In this document: piece after piece, positions 27,551 to 36,603 of the stretch
How the letters are laid out: every line of letters begins with the position of its first letter
Position numbering within the stretch: position 1 is the first letter of the stretch
Assembly (NCBI RefSeq): GCF_000169175.1
Contig: NZ_AAWS01000001.1
Span: 62,001-126,000 of the forward strand
Length of the DNA: 64,000 bases
Direction of reading: 5' to 3'
Source of the DNA: Microscilla marina ATCC 23134
Lineage (GTDB): Bacteria; Bacteroidota; Bacteroidia; Cytophagales; Microscillaceae
Notes under the pieces: generated by a model
Told to the model about the DNA's origin: nothing
The model's input: the letters and a program-made list of their open reading frames with translations, nothing else
Database searches by the model: none
Position numbers and translations under genes: made by a program

Positions 27551-30409
27551 TTAGTGACCTACAATAGCAAAACCACTCCAATCTTTGGGGTGTAAGTGCT
27601 TTTGTTGGGCTATAATTTCCTGCTTGGCTTGTTGCAAAGCTTGGGCAAACCCCATTTTTTGTTGAACAATTGCTTTGTAAAACCTAATCATCAGATTTTT
27701 GGTGTGTCGATCATTGACCCGCCACAGCGAAAATACAATATTGCGCGCGCCTGCATATAAAAAACTTCGAGTAAGTGACATCATTCCTTCGCCTTTGTAT
27801 GACTTACCCAAGCCCGATTCGCAACTACTGAGCACTACCAAATCGGCACAAAGACGTAAGTTATAAATGTCTCCTGTTAACAAATAATTATCTTCTTCTT
27901 TACCGTTTTTCCTGTTTTTGGAAAAGTAAATGCGGGCAAGCTTTTCATTGGTTCTGTCGTATATACTGTGGCTGGCAATGTGTACTATGCGTGCCTTAGA
28001 GCTCTTTGCCAGAAAAGAGTTTTTGCTGGCTTCTTCCGAAAGGTATGCTTGGGCAAACATTTTCTCTTGCTTAAACATATTTAGTACTGTATTTACTTCA
28101 ATTTTGCTGGCGGGTAAAGCATTGCTCATAAAACGTGTGGTGAGCACCTTACCTGTCCCTTCGCTAAAAGGAGCAAAGGCAACAAAATCCAATGACTTTA
28201 CAGCACACGTTTTAGGTCGCTTGACCCATATAGACGCTGAATAGTGGCAGTTTATTTCATAGTCTTTGATCAAGTACTGCAATTGCGAATAAGTTAATAA
28301 ACCAGTTTGCCTCGGCAGTTGAGTGATCAGGGCGCTCAAGGGCAACTTAGCAAGGCGCCAGTCTGGAATCACAGTCAGCCTGGTCTTTTGGCTGAGGTAA
28401 GGCTGCAAAGGAGCCATCAATACTTGATAAGCCTGGTTGCTTGCCTGAGAGAATTCTCCGATAGGGTAACCACCCTGTAGTTTTCTATAGTACGCCTTAA
28501 TAGTAGGTAAAAGCTTTTTTGTGGGAGCGATTGCTATCAGGTGAGCGTCTTGTTGGGTAATTACAAATACATAAGACCGGGTAGGTCCTGTGATGTATTG
28601 CAGCAAAGCCTCGTGGGGTTGTATGACTTGTTGTACATCTTTGATACTCGCCACTCTTCGTTTATACTTTAAATGGTAATACTGGGGATAATCTTTTTCA
28701 AGGCGCTGGACAAACTGCTCATACTTACGCTTGGTCTCAAAAGAAGTGTTTAAATAGGCTTGTTGTTGTTTGCCTGTACTTTTCAAAAGCTTACGATTAT
28801 AAAAATGCACCTTTTGCCTAAGTACTTGTTCCTGACTTAATAAGTCGGTTGGAATATTGGCAAACCTACGGGCGTCAACCTCGGCCAGCGATGCCGATAA
28901 CACACTGGCTTTGTTTCTTTCGGCAAAGTAAAAAGCTTCGTTTTGGTATAATTGTCTGCGTGCAGGGGCAAGTTTTGCCATTTGATACAAAATATCTATT
29001 GCCTGTGTGCAAAATAGGGTCAGCTGCTTGTTAAAAATAATTTTATCTTTTTTGTTATACAGTGTTCGAATATAAGCATCAAGCAATGCCACATTGTTTT
29101 TAATAAAAGCCAATGTATTGATAAGCTCTACCTGCTTTGCTTGAGTCAAGGCCTGCCCATGCATAAGAGTAGACAATTTGCCTAGTGCCTCAAACAAAAA
29201 GCGATGGTGGGTAAAGTGTGCGAGTTTGAGTTGATCAAGAGGCACTAGGCGTTGTTTACTGTTGATATAAAGAGATTTATGGTAGTATTTTAGTGCTTGT
29301 TCAGGTTGCTTAAGTGCAGTGTATACATTGCCCAAAAAAATATAAGATTGTGCCACCAAAGGGTTTTTGAGCCCTTGTTTTTTTTGCCTGATATGAAGTG
29401 CTGCATTAAAATATTTTAGACTCAACTGATACTCTTTTTTGTCTAAGTATATGTGTGCCAGGTTATTATAAAACCCTGCTACAGTATGAAACCCCTTTCC
29501 CATAACTCTTTCCCTTATTTCAATTGCCTTGAGCAAATACTTTTGAGCTGTCTCATACTCTCCCTTTAAGTAGTAGTTGATGCCAATGTTATTGTAAGGA
29601 GCAGCCAAATCTGCATGTTCACTATTACCAAAGGTTCTTATTTTCAACTTTAGCGACTTTTGATAATAACCAATGGCTGTATCAAAATCTCCTTGTTCGC
29701 CATAAGTCATGCCTATACTATTATAGGTTTGGGCAATCATAGGTTGCAGGGTCGCTTTATTAGCCGTATTCAAGTGTTGCTGAAGCAAGGTCAATGCTTT
29801 TTGGTGGTACTCAAAGGCAGTACTATAGGCCAGTTTTTTTAAGTGCAGGTTGCCCAAGGCATTGTATACTTGAGCAGCTTCAGAAAAGTATTGGTCGGTA
29901 TGTTGTAGGTAAGTTTTTAGTACTTGCTCAAACGCTTTGGTGGCTTTGTCATAGTGAAAAGTTTTGCTGAAAATTTGAGCAATCAGTCTTTGAGTAGCAG
30001 CTTTACAGATGACGAAGTCAGGTAAACTGTAGCGTTTTTGACAACACAACTCCAGGTTTTTTTTTGCCAATGCCAATGCTTGGGTAAAAGCAGCATTTTG
30101 TGTATAACATTGCACGATACGGTTATTGCACTGCCATACTTTTTGCCATTGGTTTTGTGTCTGATAAATTTTTATGGCTTGTTGATAGGCTGTCAGACTT
30201 TGGGTGTACTGCTTTGATTGATAAAGTTCGTTTGCCCGGGTATGGTGTGTGATAAGTTCCATTGGCTGCTCTTGGGAGCTATCCTGTACACAACTCAGGA
30301 GCACCCAGGAGAAAAAGTAAATGATACTGTATTTTATAAAGCGATTGCTGATGATTTTTGGGGTAGAAACTTTTTTAAAATTATTTAGCGCTTGTTTAAA
30401 TTTTCGCAT
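27551..30409 (-). CDS. TPR-CHAT domain protein, predicted lipoprotein
   Basis: A 952-residue protein. The N-terminus has a basic segment, a hydrophobic core and an LLSC lipobox (Cys about 40), so it is likely exported and lipid-anchored, although an uncleaved membrane anchor is possible. About eight TPR units lie between 60 and 400 (for example YNNIGINYYLKGEYETAQKY). A helical region follows, then the CHAT caspase-like domain from about 620 to the end. The catalytic pair is visible: His in VHIASHSIYD near 811 and Cys in SSCESGLG near 863. CHAT proteases are usually cytoplasmic and act in defence or peptide cleavage, so an envelope location would be unusual. It converges on the kinase run with only 21 bases between. 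Confidence 0.9.
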   Translation of the reverse strand: MRKFKQALNNFKKVSTPKIISNRFIKYSIIYFFSWVLLSCVQDSSQEQPMELITHHTRANELYQSKQYTQSLTAYQQAIKIYQTQNQWQKVWQCNNRIVQCYTQNAAFTQALALAKKNLELCCQKRYSLPDFVICKAATQRLIAQIFSKTFHYDKATKAFEQVLKTYLQHTDQYFSEAAQVYNALGNLHLKKLAYSTAFEYHQKALTLLQQHLNTANKATLQPMIAQTYNSIGMTYGEQGDFDTAIGYYQKSLKLKIRTFGNSEHADLAAPYNNIGINYYLKGEYETAQKYLLKAIEIRERVMGKGFHTVAGFYNNLAHIYLDKKEYQLSLKYFNAALHIRQKKQGLKNPLVAQSYIFLGNVYTALKQPEQALKYYHKSLYINSKQRLVPLDQLKLAHFTHHRFLFEALGKLSTLMHGQALTQAKQVELINTLAFIKNNVALLDAYIRTLYNKKDKIIFNKQLTLFCTQAIDILYQMAKLAPARRQLYQNEAFYFAERNKASVLSASLAEVDARRFANIPTDLLSQEQVLRQKVHFYNRKLLKSTGKQQQAYLNTSFETKRKYEQFVQRLEKDYPQYYHLKYKRRVASIKDVQQVIQPHEALLQYITGPTRSYVFVITQQDAHLIAIAPTKKLLPTIKAYYRKLQGGYPIGEFSQASNQAYQVLMAPLQPYLSQKTRLTVIPDWRLAKLPLSALITQLPRQTGLLTYSQLQYLIKDYEINCHYSASIWVKRPKTCAVKSLDFVAFAPFSEGTGKVLTTRFMSNALPASKIEVNTVLNMFKQEKMFAQAYLSEEASKNSFLAKSSKARIVHIASHSIYDRTNEKLARIYFSKNRKNGKEEDNYLLTGDIYNLRLCADLVVLSSCESGLGKSYKGEGMMSLTRSFLYAGARNIVFSLWRVNDRHTKNLMIRFYKAIVQQKMGFAQALQQAKQEIIAQQKHLHPKDWSGFAIVGH

Positions 30410-30739
30410 TTAGAGTAATTTTCGATAAGTTTTTTGCTCAGATGCGTTAAACCGAGCTTTAGCGAGTTCTGTTTCACCTTTGAAAATTAGCACCTAAACT
30501 AATTTTGAATGAATAGTCTAGCTAAAGTTCGGTTTGACATAAAAGGGTGAAAATCGCATAAAGTGCCCATTAGGTGAACCGAGCCGAAGGTAAGCTCTGC
30601 CTTTTCGGCTAATTTTAAACAAGTTCTTAATCTCATGTTTTTGCAAGCTTGCAAACTCACTTAAGATAAGGGTTTATTTGGTAAATTACTGAAAAACAGT
30701 GCAAAGTTATTTTTTAACCTTTAAAATCATATAAAAATT
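30410..30739. other. Intergenic region with large inverted repeats
   Basis: A divergent spacer in front of the CHAT gene and the small gene at 30740. It contains the inverted repeats at 30449-30535 and a second imperfect hairpin at about 30572-30600 (AGCCGAAGG with CCTTTTCGGCT). A minus-strand TAACTTTG match lies at 30709-30702 but has no good -33 partner. Confidence 0.5.
30449..30535. repeat. Nested inverted repeat upstream of the CHAT gene
   Basis: AAACCGAGCTTTAGC (30449-30463) pairs with GCTAAAGTTCGGTTT (30521-30535), 14 of 15 positions plus one G-U. Inside it AAAATTAG (30483-30490) pairs with CTAATTTT (30499-30506). Confidence 0.65.
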
Positions 30740-31099
30740 ATGTCAAACAGTTTAATTAATTCATTACAAAATATAGATGAAGTAAAACCCTTGGGGCAAG
30801 AACCCAACGATGTAGCTTGTTTTGAGGAGCTGCGTGAAGTACTAAAAAAACACCAAAAACTCGATCGTTTTGGTTTGTGCCTGTTGCATAAACATTTTGA
30901 TGTAAACGAAGATGAGATTTTGGTAGAAAGCTGTGATGTTAAAAATAGAACATTGACGATTCAGCCCGAAAAAACTGCGGCAGAGGCTCGTTCAAATGAA
31001 ACTTTACTGGAAACCAATTGGCGTTTTTCTGAAGACGATAAAGAAGGCATAGAGGCTTTTTCGGCAATTTTGATTTGTCGTGAGCAACGACATTCATAA
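30740..31099 (+). CDS. Small acidic protein of unknown function
   Basis: A 119-residue soluble protein without signal peptide or membrane span. The most distinctive part is FGLCLLHKHFDVNEDEILVE at about 45-64, which reads as a compact alpha/beta unit, followed by ESCDVKNRTLTIQP. I do not recognise the family. It lies 161 bases upstream of the PAD gene on the same strand with no terminator between, so the two may be expressed together and this could be a partner or modulator of the PAD. That link is inference only. Confidence 0.7.
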   Translation: MSNSLINSLQNIDEVKPLGQEPNDVACFEELREVLKKHQKLDRFGLCLLHKHFDVNEDEILVESCDVKNRTLTIQPEKTAAEARSNETLLETNWRFSEDDKEGIEAFSAILICREQRHS

Positions 31100-31260
31100 A
31101 CTTTTCTGAGTACACCTCGCACATCAAACATCCCAACCAGACAGGACATCCTATAGGCAAGGCATCAATTTATTTGGTCTTTCATCCGGCTTTTTATTTT
31201 CAATCCACCTGAGAAAGATTCATCAGGCAAAAGAATCTTTCGTGTAAACGATGACCTTCA

Positions 31261-33375
31261 ATGAATAAAACACTTGTGAAAAAACACACCCAAGTAGTGT
31301 TAATTGAAAAAAAACAGCGAAAAAGAATAAAACTGGTACCCCCCCAAAAAAAAATTAAACAATGCGTCCTGAAGACTTCTCTCAAATATTTTGAAATAGA
31401 GTGTAAGTTACAAGATGAATGGATACCCTTAAAGGCTCAAGAGGTGCTTAAGGTAGAAGCGTTTTCTCTTGAGCCTGAGTTATGGATAGTACCCAAATCG
31501 GATAAAAAGTACGCCACCATTTTGTTTGAGTACCACCTACACAATGACCCCACTACATACCAAATAGTTTTTCAAGTATACCAATTCCGGCTTGAGCTAA
31601 AACTCGACAATCAATGCTTTGACTCTCCTTATACCAAAGACCATTCTATAGGGAAGTATCACTGGATTTGGGGCAAAACGAACGGTGAAGACGCTGAAAT
31701 GACACAAAGTAACCAGCAGTGGGGAGGCATTATTTTGGCTGACCTTGACCAGGACAAAGATGATTTCGACTTTTCGGAAAACCCACAAGGAGGCACCACC
31801 GAACTGGTACAGTTGCAGGTAGTTTTACCCTTTGCAACCTTGCCTCCGGGTATTGACTTACAACTTTACCTTGAAACCAGCTTTTCAGATGCTCATTATT
31901 TTGGTTTGTATGCCCCACACAACAAAGACTATCAATTGATATTGGGGTCAGACAAAGAAAAACCCCCTAACTTGTTGGCTGCCCAAAGTCAAAATAAAGT
32001 GTATAAAACTTCGGCAAAGATAGGTTTGGAATCACAATGTTTTTACTTGCGAGCCAATCATTTGCCCAATAGTTTTTTTGATGGCATCATTACCATTAAG
32101 TTAAAGCTCAAAGGAAGCAAAGTAAAAGAAGTACCTATAGAAGTGATTGCCGAAGATCACCTCATTGTTCGAGTAGCTCCCTGGCTGATGATGCCCAACA
32201 CCCAGGAAGTCAAAAAAGTACATATTATACGTATTGACTCTGAAACCGCAGGCGAAACCGCCAATAGCGATCAGTTTATAAAAAAACTGAGAGGTATATT
32301 GGGCGATAAATTGGTGGTGTCTGATGCCAGTAACTTTGATGGTGACCGCTGGATTCAGGATGAATTTGTGATAGGGTATTGCCAGGGGGTAAAACAAGTG
32401 ATGCCTGTAGTGTGTGATGGTCCGCGTGACCGAGGATTGAACAAATACCCTCAGCTACATTTGTTAAAAGCTGACTTTGGGCAAGTATCTATTGCGGGGA
32501 ATAAAAAAAGTACCCTCGATTCGTTTGGCAACCTGGAAGTAAGCCCTCCTGTTGAGGGGTACCCTTTTGGTAGAATTATTATGGGAGCCAGCCCCAAGCA
32601 AGGGTTCAAACACTCGCCCCGACAAATAGCCCACCAGCTTAAGGGGTTTTTGCATGCCCAAAAGGTACAAAGTCCGATTGAGATTTTCAGCGATTGGCTG
32701 GCAGTAGGACACGTAGACGAAATTATCAATTTTGTTCCTGCACACAACCCGTCTTCAGACAAAAACTTTAAAATGTTGATTGCCTCTTCTAAAAAAGCCA
32801 TTGATGTACTTTCTTATGTGTATTTTTCAGATACTCACCGAGTGTTTTACTTGCCCTTTGAGCAGGAAAAACAAAACTCGCGAGACATACTCAAGAAGTG
32901 GCTGCACGACTATTGGGAAATAAACCATCGCATTCAGCTTTTTTTAGATTGGAATCGACAGTTGTTAAAAAAAGAATTAGGGCTAACCGAAGACGATATC
33001 ATTGACGTACCTGTACTGTTTAAAGAAAGAAAGAGTGATCGTAGAGCGTTGCCTTTATTGCCTAATATGGTCAACCAGCTTGTAATCACTGAGGCTAATG
33101 CTTCATTTAGCATTGTTCCTAAGTCTTATGGGCCAGTTAAAACTTCGGCAGGTGGGCTTACCCTTGACCTTGATCCTAATAACATTCATTACTTGTTCGA
33201 AGATCAGTTAAAAACAGAATTTGAAGCCATTGGACATCAGGTATACTTTGTAGACGATACCGACTTGTATTTTAAGCGGGGAGGGGGGATTCATTGTGCC
33301 ACCAATGTAGAACGGGCTTATTTTGCCAATAAAAAATGGTGGAAATACAAGCCGCCCAATGCCCACGATATATAA
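31261..33375 (+). CDS. Peptidylarginine deiminase (PAD) family protein
   Basis: A 704-residue protein aligning from memory with animal PADs over most of its length. Catalytic residues correspond to human PAD4: Asp-367 in GDRWIQDE, His-484 and Asp-486 in VGHVDE, and Cys-679 in IHCATN. Other shared segments are RVAPWLMMPNTQ at 305-316, TLDSFGNLEVSPPV at 418-431, LDWNRQLLKKELGL at 562-575 and a C-terminal KWWKY. The acidic ADLDQDKDDFDF at 160-171 matches the calcium-binding middle domain. The N-terminal 130 residues are less clear. No signal peptide is visible, so it should act in the cytoplasm, converting protein arginine to citrulline with calcium. It differs from the short agmatine or Porphyromonas-type deiminases. 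A terminator follows. Confidence 0.93.
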   Translation: MNKTLVKKHTQVVLIEKKQRKRIKLVPPQKKIKQCVLKTSLKYFEIECKLQDEWIPLKAQEVLKVEAFSLEPELWIVPKSDKKYATILFEYHLHNDPTTYQIVFQVYQFRLELKLDNQCFDSPYTKDHSIGKYHWIWGKTNGEDAEMTQSNQQWGGIILADLDQDKDDFDFSENPQGGTTELVQLQVVLPFATLPPGIDLQLYLETSFSDAHYFGLYAPHNKDYQLILGSDKEKPPNLLAAQSQNKVYKTSAKIGLESQCFYLRANHLPNSFFDGIITIKLKLKGSKVKEVPIEVIAEDHLIVRVAPWLMMPNTQEVKKVHIIRIDSETAGETANSDQFIKKLRGILGDKLVVSDASNFDGDRWIQDEFVIGYCQGVKQVMPVVCDGPRDRGLNKYPQLHLLKADFGQVSIAGNKKSTLDSFGNLEVSPPVEGYPFGRIIMGASPKQGFKHSPRQIAHQLKGFLHAQKVQSPIEIFSDWLAVGHVDEIINFVPAHNPSSDKNFKMLIASSKKAIDVLSYVYFSDTHRVFYLPFEQEKQNSRDILKKWLHDYWEINHRIQLFLDWNRQLLKKELGLTEDDIIDVPVLFKERKSDRRALPLLPNMVNQLVITEANASFSIVPKSYGPVKTSAGGLTLDLDPNNIHYLFEDQLKTEFEAIGHQVYFVDDTDLYFKRGGGIHCATNVERAYFANKKWWKYKPPNAHDI

Positions 33376-33397
33376 ATTAATATTGGGCAATCACTAA

Positions 33398-33429
33398 AAA
33401 AGCCATCCTGAGTGTTCAGGATGGCTTTT
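33398..33429. terminator. Bidirectional intrinsic terminator
   Basis: AAAAGCCATCCTGA pairs with TCAGGATGGCTTTT in a perfect 14-base stem with a GTGT loop, and T runs follow on both strands. It separates the convergent PAD and subtilase genes. Confidence 0.92.
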
Positions 33430-33461
33430 ATTATCTATTTATATAAGGGTTTAGAGTTTTT

Positions 33462-35033
33462 CTATTTTTGTATGGCTTTGAGCACTGCCAGGGGTTGAAT
33501 AAACTTACCGGTTTTTTCAGTTTGTTTAGTATCTATTCCTGTGCTTCTTAGGATTTGATATGCCTCCTTGGTTTTTATTTTAGGATTAATAGACCTCATC
33601 AAACCTAGTAAACCAGCCACATAAGGTGTAGCCATTGAAGTGCCACTATAAGAAGCGTATTTATTACCGGGTACAGTAGATAAAATATCCACACCAGGAG
33701 CTGCAATTCCCATTTTAAGGTCACTTACCCAGTTAGAGAAGCTTGCCATATCCATATTTTGAGCAATCGCCGATACAGTAATTACACCTTCTACATTTGC
33801 TGGTGTTACTTTAGTAGCATTCTGCGATTCATTACCAGCTGCCACTACTACAATGGCACCCGCACGATTGGCATATTGTACTGCCTGCTTGTAAGCCCTT
33901 TGTTTGTTGTCACGCGAGGGACCACCCAAAGACATTGAAATTACATCAGCGCCATTGTCGGCAGCCTCTATAATTCCGTTTACAATCATTTTATCAGTTC
34001 CCCAACCTTGGTCAGTCAACACCTTTACACTGGTTACAGTTACAAAGTCATTGTTAGGGGTCAAAGAAGCAATGCCTATTTTGTTGTTAGACACCGAAGC
34101 AGCAATACCTGCACAGTGTGTACCGTGGCTTTGTTTGTCATAGTCATACTTAGAACTTACCGACTTGTATTTGCCTTTAAGGTCTTCGTGTTCAGCATCC
34201 ACTCCAGTATCCAGAATAAAAATCTTTACCTTTTTCTTAGGCTTAATTTTGTTTTCTTGCATGTATTTGTATAAGTCTGCCACTTGCATCTTATCAAAAC
34301 CCCACAGTTTATCTATGTCAGGATCATTTACCAGGTAGTCTCCTTTGCTTGAGGCAGTGCTTGTTTGTTTTAGTTCCAGAGGACTTAGGCTGTATACTTC
34401 GTTATATTCTATGGCATCTACTGCATCTGTAGCATTTAATTTATTGACAATTGTCTCAAGGTTTGCCAATTGATCATTGGGCACATCTACTGAGTAAAAA
34501 TCGTCTAGTTCGGTACCTTTGCCATTTTTTAGGTTCGGGAAAGCTTTCTCAATCTTAAGGTTATAGGCTTTTAAGGCCTTTTTTATTTTGTCTAATAAAG
34601 CATCATTTTTTATATCAAACAATAACTCAGCGTTACTGTCTAATTTAGTATTGTGCTTGTTTTTGTTAGCAGGGGCGCTTGTTGTAAATTTATTTTTTAC
34701 ATAGAGTACTCCTTCTTGTACCAAGCCCGAATAAATGAGGTAGCCTCCTAAGCCTATCCCCATTGCCGTAAGAAAGAAGGCACGGGTGTGTTTAAGGTTG
34801 TTGGCAATCAGAAATACTAAAATAGCTGCACCAGCTTCGGGTGCAATCATTCCTAATAGCTTTTGGTAGAGAGAGAAGTCGCTGAAGTACATGCTAACCG
34901 CATACATGATAGATGAACTCCAGAAAGTAAGGTTGGGTACAGCGCGGCTTTTTTTTCTATAAACGCTGTAAAACCACCATACTATAGACAGCAAAAAGGC
35001 TATATAAAATATGGGATGCAATGATGCTAACAT
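33462..35033 (-). CDS. Membrane-anchored subtilisin-like serine protease
   Basis: A 523-residue S8 peptidase. Residues 1-115 contain three or four membrane spans instead of a signal peptide. A prodomain-like region at about 140-215 (EKAFPNLKNG ... VDAIEYNEVYSL) precedes the catalytic domain. The triad is complete: Asp near 274 in ILDTGVD, His near 303 in SHGTHCAG and Ser near 463 in GTSMATP; the oxyanion Asn lies in AAGNESQN. A polytopic N-terminal anchor is uncommon in bacterial subtilases and places the protease at the inner membrane; the side it faces depends on the span count. It lies 119 bases downstream of the J-domain gene on the same strand. Confidence 0.9.
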   Translation of the reverse strand: MLASLHPIFYIAFLLSIVWWFYSVYRKKSRAVPNLTFWSSSIMYAVSMYFSDFSLYQKLLGMIAPEAGAAILVFLIANNLKHTRAFFLTAMGIGLGGYLIYSGLVQEGVLYVKNKFTTSAPANKNKHNTKLDSNAELLFDIKNDALLDKIKKALKAYNLKIEKAFPNLKNGKGTELDDFYSVDVPNDQLANLETIVNKLNATDAVDAIEYNEVYSLSPLELKQTSTASSKGDYLVNDPDIDKLWGFDKMQVADLYKYMQENKIKPKKKVKIFILDTGVDAEHEDLKGKYKSVSSKYDYDKQSHGTHCAGIAASVSNNKIGIASLTPNNDFVTVTSVKVLTDQGWGTDKMIVNGIIEAADNGADVISMSLGGPSRDNKQRAYKQAVQYANRAGAIVVVAAGNESQNATKVTPANVEGVITVSAIAQNMDMASFSNWVSDLKMGIAAPGVDILSTVPGNKYASYSGTSMATPYVAGLLGLMRSINPKIKTKEAYQILRSTGIDTKQTEKTGKFIQPLAVLKAIQK

Positions 35034-35152
35034 AGGTTTTTAAAGTTAAGTTGAGAAATCTTTAGTTTTATCTCTTATGGTTTAATGGTTAAATATACGC
35101 AACTTCAGCAAGCGAAGTTAGCCTTATGGCGATTTTAACACTATCAGTAAGG

Positions 35153-35794
35153 TTAGCTCTTCCCGTGTTTTTTCTTAAAATAAGCATACGCCTCATTAAT
35201 TTTACGAGAGAGGTCTTCGGCGTATTTACGTTTACTATCATCTTGAAAACGATCAGGATGGTATTTTTTCATCGCCTTTTTATAAGCCTTTTTGATCTCC
35301 TCAAAAGAGGCTCCTGGCTTAAGCTCGAGGGTTTGGTAATACTTAGATTCATCTATGCCACTAAATGCCGAGGCACGGGCTCCTCCACTACTTCCGCCAC
35401 CCCCGTTTTTTTGCTGATTATAAAAATTTTGCCCTTGTTGTCGGTATTTTTGATATTCAGAGTAAGCTTTGTCGTATTTTTTTTCAGCTTTGCTAAACCA
35501 ATCGTCATATTTTCGAGAATATGCCTCAAACTTATCGAAAGGATCGTTTGACTTAGGTTCATATTTATATTTATAAGGCTCGTACTCCTCTTTGTCAGGA
35601 TTGGCGTAATAGTCCTGGTAAACCGACCTGAATTTAACTCTTTGTTCTTCGTCTAGTTCAAGTTCATCCATAAACTCATCCAAATCAATGTTGGGTTTTT
35701 TATCAACATCAAAAGTTCCCAGCATTTTTTGCAAAGCAATATCAGTTTTGTCAGCAATGGCTTTAAATAATTCGAGCAAAATTTGTGTGATCAT
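35153..35794 (-). CDS. J-domain co-chaperone
   Basis: A 213-residue protein whose C-terminal 65 residues are a J domain (YYQTLELKPGASFEEIKKAY ... KYHPDRF) with the HPD motif near 178. This domain stimulates the ATPase of DnaK. The N-terminal part is charged and helical, rich in Tyr/Lys/Asp, followed by a Gly/Ser linker. There is no zinc-finger or C-terminal substrate domain, so it is a class C J protein with a special client. The subtilase gene follows, so delivery of substrates or maturation of that protease is possible but not shown. Confidence 0.88.
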   Translation of the reverse strand: MITQILLELFKAIADKTDIALQKMLGTFDVDKKPNIDLDEFMDELELDEEQRVKFRSVYQDYYANPDKEEYEPYKYKYEPKSNDPFDKFEAYSRKYDDWFSKAEKKYDKAYSEYQKYRQQGQNFYNQQKNGGGGSSGGARASAFSGIDESKYYQTLELKPGASFEEIKKAYKKAMKKYHPDRFQDDSKRKYAEDLSRKINEAYAYFKKKHGKS

Positions 35795-36289
35795 ATTCTT
35801 CTCTTAAGTTTGTTTGGTTAATATAATGGTTGAACTCGCCCTATGTCGCCAAAAAGGATTCTTTAGCGAACAAAAGCTGTCACTTACTCACATAGACATT
35901 GTAAGATAGTATCATTGTATGCTCTTTAACGGTATGACAACCACCAGGTTGTTGTTTTTCAAGGTAGCTTACTATAGCAAGATACACAAAAATCGTGAAA
36001 TAAGGAAAGTAAAGAATAAATGCGTCAAAATGGCAATATCCCCTACCATAACGACTGAAATATACCCCAAAAATCTTATCAACTTAAAATAAAGAAGTCA
36101 ACTTTGACGGTGGTGGTAGAAAAGTTTTTTGGGTGAGCTTTGCCTTGAACGCTTTGTGTTACTTGGTTTGAAAGACAATCAGGACAGGAGTGTTGGGAGC
36201 AGTGAATTGTTGGCAAAAGAGAAAATCAGTCATTTTGCCATCGTCTGAAAAGTGTAGCAACCATTGGCTTGAAGCCACCAATAAAAAAA

Positions 36290-36313
36290 AGGCTTTGGAA
36301 TACCCGAAGCCTC
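36290..36313 (-). terminator. Terminator-like hairpin on the minus strand
   Basis: AGGCTT pairs with AAGCCT around a short interior, and on the minus strand the stem is followed by eight T. It lies about 290 bases beyond the stop of the protease gene at 36604. Confidence 0.6.
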
Positions 36314-36484
36314 TTTGTTAAAATCTTAAAAAATTATGAAGTATTCTTTAAGTATATATTACACATTGCAATTATACGCAATATTTATGTAAATGCAAAT
36401 ATGTTGCAAAAGAATTTTTGTTGCATTTACTTATGTGATGCATTATCGATTTATTTAAGCCAGTGCATTAGTACTCTAGCTTTT

Positions 36485-36537
36485 AACTAACAAATTCATA
36501 AGCCACTGAAAATAAGTGTACTATGAATTTGTTAGTT
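36485..36537. repeat. Perfect 16-base inverted repeat
   Basis: AACTAACAAATTCATA (36485-36500) and TATGAATTTGTTAGTT (36522-36537) are exact reverse complements, separated by 21 bases. No U tract follows on either strand. Confidence 0.85.
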
Positions 36538-36603
36538 GCCTATGGAGCAGGGTGCACCTAGAACCTTACACCTAGTCCCTAGAACCTTGTCGGGACTATT
36601 GTG

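Larger units (their letters stand above)
35795..36603. other. Long intergenic region
   Basis: About 800 bases with no convincing gene. A 73-codon frame at 36269-36490 has no recognisable features. The region holds the terminator at 36290-36313, the perfect inverted repeat at 36485-36537 and a smaller hairpin at 36575-36600 (TAGTCCC/GGGACTA). CCTAGAACCTT occurs twice in the last 60 bases. Confidence 0.6.

Noticed and set aside
36269-36490. 73-codon frame in the 35.8-36.6 kb spacer
   Set aside because: Overlaps the terminator and ends within the inverted repeat arm; composition is not protein-like.
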